From Rhodocyclaceae bacterium (GTDB lineage Bacteria > Pseudomonadota > Gammaproteobacteria > Burkholderiales > Rhodocyclaceae): a DNA stretch of 64,000 bases. Positions 55,359 to 63,540 of this stretch are shown piece by piece. The translations under genes and the position numbers were made by a program. Below the pieces are notes generated by a model that worked only from the letters and a program-made list of their open reading frames with translations, did no database searches and was not told the DNA's origin. The stretch spans positions 1 through 64,000 of the forward strand of contig JAGRGD010000294.1 of NCBI GenBank assembly GCA_020445665.1, given 5' to 3'. Within the stretch, counting starts at the first letter, position 1. Each line of letters begins with the position of its first letter.

Positions 55359-57194
55359 TCATTTGAGTGAATCCGCCAAGGCCAGCAGATCACCCACGTT
55401 GATCGGTTTGGTCAGGTAGTCGTTGAATCCTGCCTGTTTGCCCCGCTCGATGTCGCCCGGCATGGCGCTGGCCGTCAGGGCGACCACCGGGGTCGCGGCG
55501 AGCTCCGGATCCGCGCGCAGCCGCTCCAGCACCTCGTAGCCATCCATGCCCGGCAGGTTGATGTCGAGGAGGATCAGATCCGGCCGATGGACCTGCGCCA
55601 GCTCGAGGCCAAGCAAGGGCTCGTGGGCCGAGATCAGTTCAATGTGGTCGCGCATCTCGAAGACCCGGGCCACCAGCCGCAGGTTGATCGGATTGTCCTC
55701 GATGTAGAGGATGCTGCGCCTGCGGCCGTCCACCGACCCGCCGCCCGCAGCGGCGGACGCGACCTGCGCCGGCGCGGGTGCCTGGCTGTCGACGGGTTCG
55801 GCCGTGGGCAGGGAAATCCAGAACGTACTCCCCTCGCCTTCCGTGCTTTCCACGCCGACCTGCCCCCCCATCATTTCGCACAGCGAGCTGACGATGCACA
55901 GGCCGATGCCGGTGCCCTCGACCTCGCTCTGTTCCGCACCCAGGCGATTGAAGGGCTCGAACAACTGCGCGTGCTTGGTCTCCGGGATGCCCAGGCCGGT
56001 GTCGGTCACCGAGATGCGCAACATGTGGGCGCTGTCGGGCACGCAGCAGATATCCACCCGACCGCCCTCGCGGTTGTACTTGATGGCATTGGACACCAGG
56101 TTGAGCAGCGCCTGCTTGAGGCGTACCCGGTCCGCAAGGACAAGCGCCGGCGACGGATCCGGCAGGTGGATCCGCACGCCCCGGCGATCTGCCACCGGCG
56201 CCATCAGGTCGCGGCATTCCGCCAGCAGCGATGTCACCGAGACCGGCTCGATCGACAAGGGGATGCGTCCGGATTCGATCCGCGCCAGATCGAGGATGTC
56301 GTCCAGCAGGGACAGCAGATGCGTACCCGCACGGGAGATCTCGCCGACGCTATCGAGCTGCTCCTCGCCCAGTGACGGATCGATTTCCAGCAACTGGACG
56401 AAGCCGAGGATTGCATTCATCGGCGTGCGCAGCTCGTGGCTCATGCGGGAGAGGAAGTCCGTCTTGGCCGAACTGGCCTCCTTGGCCTCGCGCTCCAGCG
56501 CCTTGACCGCCGTGATGTCGGTCCGGATCGACACATAGCGGGTCGGCGTGACCCCGTCGCCGAGGAAGGGAACGATGGTCGCCGCCACCCAGTAGTGGGT
56601 TCCGTCCTTGCGCCTGTTGCAGATTTCGCCGAACCAAACCCTGCCCGAGCTGATCGTGTCCCACAGCGACTTGTAGAATTCCGGCGGATGCTGCCCCGAG
56701 CGGACGATGCGGTGATTCCGCCCTGCCAGTTCCTCGCGGCTGTAGCCGCTGATCTCGACGAAGCGGTCGTTCACGTGAAGGATGTCGCCCCGCGCATCGC
56801 CGACGCTGACGATGGCGTGCTGATCGAGGGCGCGTAGAAGCTGCGACTCGGTCGACGAGGGCTGCGATGCCGACGCGGACGCTGGCGCTGGCGCCGGCGG
56901 TTGTGGGGGCGGAGATCCTTCCGCCAGGTCCAGGCCGGCATCACGCAGCAGGCAGCGCAGGCCAGCCACCAGGAAGCGGCGCTCGTCGGCGTCGAGGCAT
57001 TGCGCCGCCCTGGCCGCGTGCAGGGCCTGGCCGATCACCGCGCAGCGCAGTTGCGCGGGCAGCAGCAGATCCGGCTCGGTGGCAAGGCTGGCCAGCTGAT
57101 ACTGCAGGTCGTCGTGCTGGTGCGACCAGCGATCCTGCGTGGCGAGCCAGGCGAGATCCCGGGCAAGTCGGTCAAGGCGTTGAGAGATCGTCAT
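55359..57194 (-). CDS. soluble hybrid histidine kinase: PAS, HisKA-HATPase, REC
   Basis: 611 residues with no membrane segment. An N-terminal helical region (1-95) is followed by an Ala/Pro/Ser linker, PAS (about 115-240, VSVGDARGDILHVNDRFVEISGY), HisKA with His253 in MSHELRTPMNA, HATPase with DTGLGI and GTGIGL, and REC with Asp544 in LLDINLPGMDG and LTKPI. First gene of the operon with the HD-GYP gene 46 bases downstream. The ATG is immediately preceded by CCAGG with no spacing, and a 7-bp hairpin stands just before it, so translation start may be controlled by the leader. Confidence 0.9.
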   Translation of the reverse strand: MTISQRLDRLARDLAWLATQDRWSHQHDDLQYQLASLATEPDLLLPAQLRCAVIGQALHAARAAQCLDADERRFLVAGLRCLLRDAGLDLAEGSPPPQPPAPAPASASASQPSSTESQLLRALDQHAIVSVGDARGDILHVNDRFVEISGYSREELAGRNHRIVRSGQHPPEFYKSLWDTISSGRVWFGEICNRRKDGTHYWVAATIVPFLGDGVTPTRYVSIRTDITAVKALEREAKEASSAKTDFLSRMSHELRTPMNAILGFVQLLEIDPSLGEEQLDSVGEISRAGTHLLSLLDDILDLARIESGRIPLSIEPVSVTSLLAECRDLMAPVADRRGVRIHLPDPSPALVLADRVRLKQALLNLVSNAIKYNREGGRVDICCVPDSAHMLRISVTDTGLGIPETKHAQLFEPFNRLGAEQSEVEGTGIGLCIVSSLCEMMGGQVGVESTEGEGSTFWISLPTAEPVDSQAPAPAQVASAAAGGGSVDGRRRSILYIEDNPINLRLVARVFEMRDHIELISAHEPLLGLELAQVHRPDLILLDINLPGMDGYEVLERLRADPELAATPVVALTASAMPGDIERGKQAGFNDYLTKPINVGDLLALADSLK

Positions 57195-57202
57195 CCTGGT
57201 TT

Positions 57203-57323
57203 GGCCGGCAACTTCGCCGGCCAGGCGGCGGTCGACCGGGAGGCAAGCGCCCCCGGGTCAGCCGGGTGACGGCGTCGCGTCTCCCCGCATGGCGGGGTTA
57301 ACGGCCGGGAGCCATGCGCCTTG
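57203..57323 (-). promoter_or_regulatory. structured leader, candidate c-di-GMP-I (GEMM)-like riboswitch
   Basis: Read on the minus strand. An outer stem joins CGGCCGUUAACC to GGUCGACCG. Hairpin CCCCGC-CAU-GCGGGG follows. Next is the junction strand GACGCGACGCC, which matches GACGCAAAGCC of c-di-GMP-I aptamers at 9 of 11 positions. A second arm pairs GCGACGCC with GGCGCUUGC and is capped by CCCGG-CUGAC-CCGGG. This is the three-way-junction layout of the class, but the first loop is not GNRA. A separate hairpin GGCCGGC/GCCGGCC at 57203-57222 sits 8 bases before the start codon and could mask translation. Confidence 0.45.
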
Positions 57324-57759
57324 ATAGCCAACTGCTGCGGCATTGACCCGCGACGCCGGCCCAGCGAGCGTGCTCGCTCGCAATGTGACACCCGAAGCAG
57401 ACAAAACCCGGTAACTACTCCACCGCCTGTGCTTCGACGACGGAGTGACCCACACCGGCAACCCGGGCGCGCTGTCGGCAGTGGGATCGGCGGGCGAGCG
57501 CAACAACGCGGTGATCGCGGGCTTCTCGCACACACTCTGACCACGCGCTGCAGCCCTCAAGCTGCCCACTCTGCATGCTGGGCAGGCCGGCTTCCGGAAG
57601 GACGTCAGTCTTAATTGTGTGCCTGTCGTGTCGCCCTGGTAATGGGTGGGAACCGGCTCCACAGAGCGGCCGTATCGATCCGCTGAATCGATGCGGCAAA
57701 TCTGAGCCAATCTTCGCCATTCCCGGCCTCTTCCTTTGACTCCCCCCGCAGCCAGGCTG
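57324..57759. other. intergenic stretch without a supported gene
   Basis: Several short open frames occur on both strands, but none has a ribosome site, a recognisable domain or a convincing composition. The promoter of the kinase/HD-GYP operon should lie in the part nearest 57324 to 57420; no clear -35/-10 pair can be chosen. GC content is lower than in the neighbouring genes, as in the rest of the decayed region. Confidence 0.5.
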
Positions 57760-57891
57760 CTACTGAATCCTCGCAGTGAAGCTCCCTACGTTCAGGCAGG
57801 TCTCCTGGGCCATGTTCTGGGCAACATAGTCCATGGAAAACACACCATCGACCACTCGAATGCTGGAAATGTCCAAGGTGCCGCTTTCGCC
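57760..57891 (-). pseudogene. 3' gene remnant abutting the insertion sequence
   Basis: An open frame of about 40 codons, GTLDISSIRVVDGVFS to VGSFTARIQ and a TAG stop, runs directly out of the left end of the ISAs1 element. It has protein-like composition but no start, so it could be the tail of a gene cut by the insertion. Family unknown; it could also be chance. Confidence 0.3.
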
Positions 57892-59160
57892 CAGGGCTAT
57901 CGCACTCGAAGGTCATAACGGCTGAATGCCAAGCATGCGCATTCTGATGTCGTCGTCCCAGGCCGCGCGCTTTCGCTTGAGCCGCAGGCTGGTCTTCGCT
58001 TAATCAGTCTTGTCGGCGCGATTCAGGTTGAGGACGATCTTCTTGAGAAGCGACAGGTTCTGTGGTGCATTGTCCTTGCGCACCATGCAGTCGTCCTCGC
58101 CGAAACAAACGTCGAGCATCCAGTGAAGGCGGTTCTCGATTTCCCAGTGGGCGCGCACGGTCCGCGACAGCTCTTCTGCGGAGAGGTGTTTCGAGCTGAT
58201 GTAGTAACGCTGTTCGAGCTCGGCAACCGTGTCGCCGACGATGCGCTGTGGGACCACGCAGCCCACGGTTTTGCATGCAGGCCACAGGGCCGTGTCGACG
58301 TCCGAGCCACTGGGCGTTGCCCAACTGAGTTGCAGCACGGTCCTGCCGTGGCCGTTCTGCACGTGTTCATAGCCCCGCCTCGATTCTGGGCATCGGTCAC
58401 CAGATCGCGCACCACTTGGTGCAGCGTCGGCTGGTTTCCTTTGACGGCGAGCAGGTAGTCTCCGCCCTTGGCAATGACCTTCGCCGCAATGTCCCGCTGA
58501 CAGCCTTGGGCATCGATGCTCACCAGCAGGCCCTTCAAGTGCAAGGCATCGAGCAGTTCCGGAAGCGCGCTCAGTTCGTTGCTCTTGCCGGCGACCTTCT
58601 CCTGCCCCAGCACCAGGCCAAGTCCGGTCGAGAAGGCGCTGACCATATGCACGGGTGGCGCATCTCCATCGGCAGACCGGCGCATCGTCTTGCCATCGAC
58701 CGCCACATGACCATCGAGCGCGCCGACGATGCCTCCGACCCAGCGCCGGAAGGCCGACTCGAACTGCTTGGGATCCAGCACACGAAAGACTCGCAGGAAG
58801 GTGTACTGCGACGGGATGCCATTCTTCAGAATCAGAAAGCGTCCCAGCCAGCCGGCCTTGAGCCGACCCCACAAGGCGATGTCTTCGAAACTGTCCGCGT
58901 CCGAGAGCATCGCACATACCGCGATCACAAGGATTTCCCGGAAGTCATGGCGGGTGCCGTTGCTCGGCCGACGCGGGTCCTCCAACTCACTCAGTGTCAC
59001 CATCAGGCTCGCTCCCGCCGTGCTCATTTCGTCCGTCCAAAGGACGAGAGTAGACGCGGTTTCGAGCGAGTTCACAAGGCGGACGCGTAAGGTGCTGAAG
59101 GTGAGCGAGATTTTTTCGGAGAGGACAACGGGCTCATGTCATTCGAGTGCGGAGGCCCTG
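57892..59160. mobile_element. ISAs1-family insertion sequence, degenerate
   Basis: 1269 bases bounded by inverted ends: left CAGGGCTATCGCACTCGAA, and the right end on the complement CAGGGCCTCCGCACTCGAA, agreeing at about 20 of the first 25 positions. Length and ends fit ISAs1-type elements. It carries one transposase gene on the minus strand, which is broken. No target-site duplication is visible in the 10 bases on each side (left flank CTTTCGCC, right flank GGTCAACA), so the junctions have probably been altered by deletion or recombination. Confidence 0.85.
57913..59075 (-). pseudogene. ISAs1-family DDE transposase, frameshifted and with a premature stop
   Basis: The first 240 codons read as an ISAs1 (H-repeat) transposase: LEDPRRPSNGTRHDFREI, AVDGKTMRRSADGD, LVSIDAQGCQRDIAAKVI and GGDYLLAVKGNQPTLH. 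Near 58370-58400 the frame shifts: the continuation YEHVQNGHGRTVLQLSW to RAHWEIENRLHWMLDVCF is in another frame. That frame then meets a TAA at 58000-58002 just after NRADKTD, while the normal C-terminus (TSLRLKRKRAAWDDDIRMRM) continues in frame to a TGA at 57913. Two lesions show the enzyme is inactive. Likely real start is the ATG at 59027. Confidence 0.88.
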
Positions 59161-59223
59161 GGTCAACACCCGGCTATCGCTGCGTCCAGATTTCCGGGGC
59201 CATCCCAGACATCCCTTCATCCA

Positions 59224-59910
59224 TTGCTGCAGACCGAGCAGCCCAGAAGCAATCTGGATTGGGGGCTTCTTGTCTCCATCCTGGTCCATGTGCTGGCGTT
59301 CAGCGGCTCGCGGGAGGCGGCATCGACGCCGCCGCCGACCAGGGCCCCGCGCATCGCCATCACGCTGCGCCCGCGGCCAGATCCCGAGATCGCCCGGCAG
59401 CCGGCTCCGGTCGATGCGGCGGCCCCTGATCGTCCGGGCAAAGCCCCCGCCAAGCCGCCCACCGATCCACGGGCCGCCCCCAAGCCCGCTGCAGAAGGCG
59501 CCGTCGCAAGAACTGTAGAACGTCGAGCCGTCGAAAAAGACGCGGTCGTCACCGCAGCAGATCGCCCGGCGGCAAGCCCTCAGGTTGCCGGGACAGCCGC
59601 AAGGATCTCGATCGAAATGGGCGCCATCCGCGATCAGATTCGGAACATGGCGCCGGACTGGACGGGTACCACGACGCGGGAATCGCCGGATCGATCACCG
59701 GCGCTCACCGAAGAGCGGCCGATTCTGGGGGCACTTGCCGATGCGCTGAGTGACAAGGGCCATATACCCCGGGAAACCGTTCAAAGCGACGGCAGCAGGC
59801 TCATCCGCTTCCCCGGCGGCCGCTGCCTCCGCGTGCCGGCTGACGAGCCCCACTGGCGGCTGGACGGACCGGTACCGGCGCAGTCGGTCGTTACCAACTG
59901 CGGGGATTGA
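59224..59910 (+). CDS. membrane-anchored Pro/Ala-rich periplasmic protein, 5' end uncertain
   Basis: About 228 residues from a TTG; the frame is open back into the insertion sequence, so the true 5' end may have been lost. A single N-terminal membrane segment (WGLLVSILVHVLAF) is followed by a Pro/Ala/Arg-rich spacer, and a C-terminal domain (ISIEMGAIRDQIRNMAPDW, GGRCLRVPADEPHWRLDG) that contains two Cys. The architecture recalls TonB-like or envelope-spanning proteins, but the C-terminal domain is not recognisably TonB. Function unknown. Confidence 0.5.
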   Translation: MLQTEQPRSNLDWGLLVSILVHVLAFSGSREAASTPPPTRAPRIAITLRPRPDPEIARQPAPVDAAAPDRPGKAPAKPPTDPRAAPKPAAEGAVARTVERRAVEKDAVVTAADRPAASPQVAGTAARISIEMGAIRDQIRNMAPDWTGTTTRESPDRSPALTEERPILGALADALSDKGHIPRETVQSDGSRLIRFPGGRCLRVPADEPHWRLDGPVPAQSVVTNCGD

Positions 59911-60198
59911 AACGGATGTGCAGCCCGGTGCATCGGCCGGCGTGGCACCAGCGAACTGGCGTCCGCACGCCTCAGAAAATGGGGAGGCCCCGAGGCGTCG
60001 GAGGAACTGGGTGTCGTCCCGTCGGAGTGCTTCACCTTTGAGCACGACGACCGGATCCCCAACGAGAACCCGAAGTCGCGGGGCACGCCGTTCCTCGCGC
60101 TACCCGCTCTACCCTCGCCTTCGTCGACGCGAACCGGCGCTTATCGGCAGCCCCGCTGGAGAGCGCGTCCGAAGCCGCTGAACAACCGATCATGGCGC
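59911..60198. other. gap with a start-less open frame
   Basis: In the same frame as the preceding gene, after its TGA, an open stretch of about 90 codons includes LASARLRKWGGPEASEELGVV and PSECFTFEHDDRIPNENPKSRG, which looks partly protein-like. It has no start codon or ribosome site and I do not recognise it. It may be a gene remnant. Confidence 0.25.
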
Positions 60199-60546
60199 TC
60201 ACTCAGGCTGGCTTGACGCAGATCCCGCTTCCTGTTTCGGCGGATAGTGCACGAACACCCGGGCACTATCTCGAGCCATCCGAACACCATCGATCACCTC
60301 CATCCTGCCGTCGATCTCAAGGGGGTAGAACGCCATTTCTCCGCCCGCACCAAACAACGCTTCGTGAAGGAGCGAACGTGCAAATTCGTACAGCGCCAGT
60401 CGCGACGAAAATCTCAGGCACGCAAACTGGTTGGTGTCACTGACAACGGCCGTCAGGCTGTGACCCTCGTCAGCGACAAGCTCGCTGGACGGCATCCCGT
60501 CCCCGGATGGGGTCAGTTCAAGCGTCACTGGTATTGGGTCGGTCAA
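60199..60546 (-). CDS. small hypothetical protein
   Basis: 115 residues, acidic, no signal peptide or membrane segment. It looks like a compact alpha/beta domain: VTLELTPSGDG, TAVVSDTNQFACLRFSSRLALYEFARSLLHEALFG, then EMAFYPLEIDGRMEVIDGVRM and RVFVHYP. Balanced composition and codon use support a real gene. No family recognised. The gene upstream on the same strand (60627) ends 80 bases away and may be co-transcribed. Confidence 0.6.
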   Translation of the reverse strand: MTDPIPVTLELTPSGDGMPSSELVADEGHSLTAVVSDTNQFACLRFSSRLALYEFARSLLHEALFGAGGEMAFYPLEIDGRMEVIDGVRMARDSARVFVHYPPKQEAGSASSQPE

Positions 60547-60626
60547 GCGTGGTCTCCTTCAGGCGTTTCCATCTGCATGGCGCACGGGGCTGGCCGGCAT
60601 TCTGGAACACGGCGCCAGTTCCCCTC

Positions 60627-60953
60627 TCAAGGCTCGCCACCGGGCGCCGCGCCTTCCTGCCGGACGTTCGCCCGTTTCGCATCGAGTACGTCCTGCGGAC
60701 GAGCCGCCTCGGGACGGCCACCGCGCTGCGCGGCGGGGGTAACCCAGCTTACCGCGGGAACCGGGGAGTCCTTGGCCCGCCAGCTACGCGTTCCGGACAC
60801 AGCAAGGTATGCCAGGCCTGAACACGCCAGAGCCGCAAGGACAATACGGGCCCTGCGCGACTCTATTGCCAGCCCGACCAGTACAGCAAACACGATGACG
60901 TACCCAACGCCGGTTCAGAAAATCGACGCGAGGTCGAAGTAGGCTCCAGCCAT
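60627..60953 (-). pseudogene. small membrane protein gene with an in-frame TGA
   Basis: From the ATG at 60953 the frame reads MAGAYFDLASIF, then TGA at 60915-60917, then TGVGYVIVFAVLVGLAIESRR, a second hydrophobic helix (IVLAALACSGLAYLAV) and a Pro/Arg-rich tail. The TGA sits where a Trp codon (TGG) would give a continuous first membrane helix, so a nonsense mutation is likely. Alternatively the gene starts at the GTG at 60893 and encodes only 88 residues. Function unknown. Confidence 0.4.
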
Positions 60954-61787
60954 CGCCCACGCCGACGCCGGAGGCACCGATATCGAGAAAGCCGCTCATC
61001 TCCTCAGGTTGATCAGGCTGCCGCTGGCTTCGCCCAAAACGGAGATCGTGACATACGCATACTCAGAACGGCAGATTTTCCGATTGCGTAACGCAGTCGA
61101 CTCCAGAAACGCGGCCCATCCGCCTCGCAATCCCTCGTCTTGGCGCCAACTCGTGGCCACCGATACGGCGCCAAGGTGCAAAGAGTCCGGTCGACGGTCG
61201 ATGCGCTTCATCCGTCCGCGGGGAACGCGTCCCGCGCAGCGGGGTGCGTGCCAGCATTTTGTCGTGCGTGCGCAGCTCTGATTCGGAGGGGCCAGGTCAC
61301 TCTGACGACCGATCGCTGCAGACAGACTGGCCTGCCCTTCCCCTCTTCGCCGGGCATGCCGCGACACCGCCATTCGCACGCCGGGCTCGCGACAGTCGAG
61401 GGCCGCCCTAACGGGTTCCGGGCAGCGAATCAGGCCTGGCTTTCTGTCGAAAATTCTGACACTTCAAGCATCGCAAGAACGCAGCTCTCCGCTGATTCAA
61501 TGGCATGCAAATCTGGTATGCCAAATGCTAGGCAGCTTCCGGCTCTCGGAAAGCGGGGGGATCGGCAGGACATGTCATACAGATTGCGTGAGGCCTGTGG
61601 TTACCCGTATCACCGAAGTCGGCAGCCGCCCGCTCGCATTGCCCGCGCCCGAGGCCGGTTGCGGCCCCACCGGACAGAGCAGCCCGCCCCCCCCTGGGGC
61701 GCCAGAATTGCCCGATGCGGCGCATCGCAGACTGCGAAGCTGTGCCTCGCTCCGCCGAACCTTCTACTGACGACCCAAGCCCGTTCC
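60954..61787. other. low-density region without a supported gene
   Basis: Open frames on both strands here are Arg/Ser/Pro-rich and lack ribosome sites. A minus-strand frame ending LGEASGSLINLRR at 60996 has a plausible last 40 residues but no recognisable domain. TGGCAT (61500-61505) and ATGCCA near 61518 form a 6-base inverted repeat that might be an operator for the exported protein gene starting at 61788. No promoter could be assigned. Confidence 0.4.
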
Positions 61788-63491
61788 ATGACCAAGAAAC
61801 TGAGCGTGAACCTCCTGTTCGCGAGCCTCCTGACCCTCCACGCTGCGCTGGCCATGGCCGCCAGCGGCTTTCGACCCGATGGTGGCCTGTGGTGGAACCC
61901 GGCGAGCGCTGGCCACGGCTTCCACGTGGCCCCCGCCGGCGATCAGCTCGCACTCGTCTGGTACACCTACGAATCGGACGGCCGACCGGTCTGGTACCTG
62001 GCGACGGCCCCACTGGATGGCACGCAATGGAGCGCCTCGCTCGATCGCTACACCTGGAACGGGAGCGCGGCCGCGAGCGCCGGCGTCGGCAGCGTCTCCA
62101 TCGATTTCAGCTCGACGCGTGCGGCATCGATCCGCTGGACCCTCGACGGCGTCGCGGGCTCGGAATCCATCGAGCCGTACGTGTTTTCGTCGGAAGCCCT
62201 CGGCGGCAGCGACCTGACCGGACTGTGGTACGAGCCGGCCAGGCCCGGCTACGGCCTGACCGTTGTCACCCAGGGAACGACCGAGGCCGCAGTCCTCTAT
62301 TTCTATGACGCTGACGGGGCGCCCACCTGGGCCCTGGGCAGCGCTGCGCAAGGCAACGGGCAGGCCAGCATTCCGATGGACACCTACACCGGGCCATGCC
62401 CGTCCTGCGCGGCAACCAGCATCGTCGGCACCAGCGCCGGCAGCCTGTCCCACGCGCTGACGGGAAGTGGCGGCAACATGGACATCGCCATCTCCCTTCC
62501 CGCGCCCCTCGCCGGCAGCTGGACCGGAAGCGGCGCATCGGTCTCGATGCTGTCCAGCGCGATCCCGGTCGTCACCCTGCCCGGCACCAGCCGACGCATC
62601 AAGCGCACGCGCGTCGACCTCGACAACAACGGCACCTTCGAAGGCGTCGAAGAATTCAGCTATGACGCGCAGGGGCGGCTCATCGAGATCCAGCACACCT
62701 ACACCGACGATGGCACGCCGGATGCCGACACCAAGATTCCCCTGGCCACCTGGTTCGCGCCGGACAACGACAACGAGACCCTGACCCTTCAATATCCGTC
62801 CTCCGGCAGCCTAAGCAGCGTCTGGAAGGTCGAAACCGCGAGCTACGGCAGCCGCACCAATTCGACCACCTTCGACGCCAACGGGCGCGTCACCTACTGG
62901 CACTCGCTGACCGAAAGGGAGTTCGGCAACAGCAGCTACTACGCGAACGTCCAGCACGACGCGCAGGGCATCCTGACGTCCTATCAACACTTCGGCTCGA
63001 ACGACGTCCCGTTCCAGACCATGGAACTGACCTATGACGCGAGCGGGCTCGTCTCCGGCGCCGTCTCGTCGGGGAGCACCGGCTTCGATGCGGAAATCCA
63101 GTACACCTACAACGCCGCGGGAGAACTGATTCTGCTCGAGGAGTTTCAACCCTCGGCCGCGGAGTCCAGCACCTACTACCAGCGCTCGGCGTTCACGCGC
63201 AATGCCGCGGGAACCATCACCCGCTGGGATTTCGATTTTCCGCTGCGCGGAAAGCTCAGCGTGACCATGACCGTCGATGGCGCCGGCCGGGTCACGAAGA
63301 ACAGCTACGACATCGGCATGGACGGCAGCATCGACGCGGTCAAGACCTTCGAATGGGAAGACGTGGCGTGCACGCCGACCCTCGTCTGGGAACACTACTT
63401 CGTCGCAGCCGAACCGATTGCACCGCCCTCCACCTACGTCAACAACACCGGCTACGGGATCTTCGGTGGCTGCACGCCAGGCTATCGCTGA
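61788..63491 (+). CDS. exported protein with GGLWWNP-type beta domain and RHS-like strand repeats
   Basis: 567 residues. Signal peptide in 1-24 (ALAMAA). Next is a domain with the phrase DGGLWWNPASAGHGFHVAP, LALVWYTYESDGRPVWYLAT; a second related unit starts at LTGLWYEPARPGYGLTVV with AVLYFYDADGAPTWALG. This is a tandem of a short aromatic beta module found in exported proteobacterial proteins. From about residue 260 on, strand-turn units with YDAQGRL, FDANGRVTYW, YDASGLV, YNAAGELILL and VDGAGRVTKN resemble YD/RHS-like repeats. Likely surface or matrix protein. Followed 50 bases later by a paralogue. Confidence 0.75.
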   Translation: MTKKLSVNLLFASLLTLHAALAMAASGFRPDGGLWWNPASAGHGFHVAPAGDQLALVWYTYESDGRPVWYLATAPLDGTQWSASLDRYTWNGSAAASAGVGSVSIDFSSTRAASIRWTLDGVAGSESIEPYVFSSEALGGSDLTGLWYEPARPGYGLTVVTQGTTEAAVLYFYDADGAPTWALGSAAQGNGQASIPMDTYTGPCPSCAATSIVGTSAGSLSHALTGSGGNMDIAISLPAPLAGSWTGSGASVSMLSSAIPVVTLPGTSRRIKRTRVDLDNNGTFEGVEEFSYDAQGRLIEIQHTYTDDGTPDADTKIPLATWFAPDNDNETLTLQYPSSGSLSSVWKVETASYGSRTNSTTFDANGRVTYWHSLTEREFGNSSYYANVQHDAQGILTSYQHFGSNDVPFQTMELTYDASGLVSGAVSSGSTGFDAEIQYTYNAAGELILLEEFQPSAAESSTYYQRSAFTRNAAGTITRWDFDFPLRGKLSVTMTVDGAGRVTKNSYDIGMDGSIDAVKTFEWEDVACTPTLVWEHYFVAAEPIAPPSTYVNNTGYGIFGGCTPGYR

Positions 63492-63540
63492 CCGGGGGGC
63501 AGGCCCGGCCGGGCCTGCCATGGATCCATTGGGGGAAACA

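Noticed and set aside
57258..57710. 150-codon minus-strand frame upstream of the kinase/HD-GYP operon
   Set aside because: It runs through the structured leader and has no ribosome site or domain; the RNA structure accounts for the sequence better.
61500..61521. TGGCATGCAAATCTGG as a sigma-54 promoter for the exported protein gene
   Set aside because: No GC at the -12 position with correct spacing; listed only as a weak inverted repeat.
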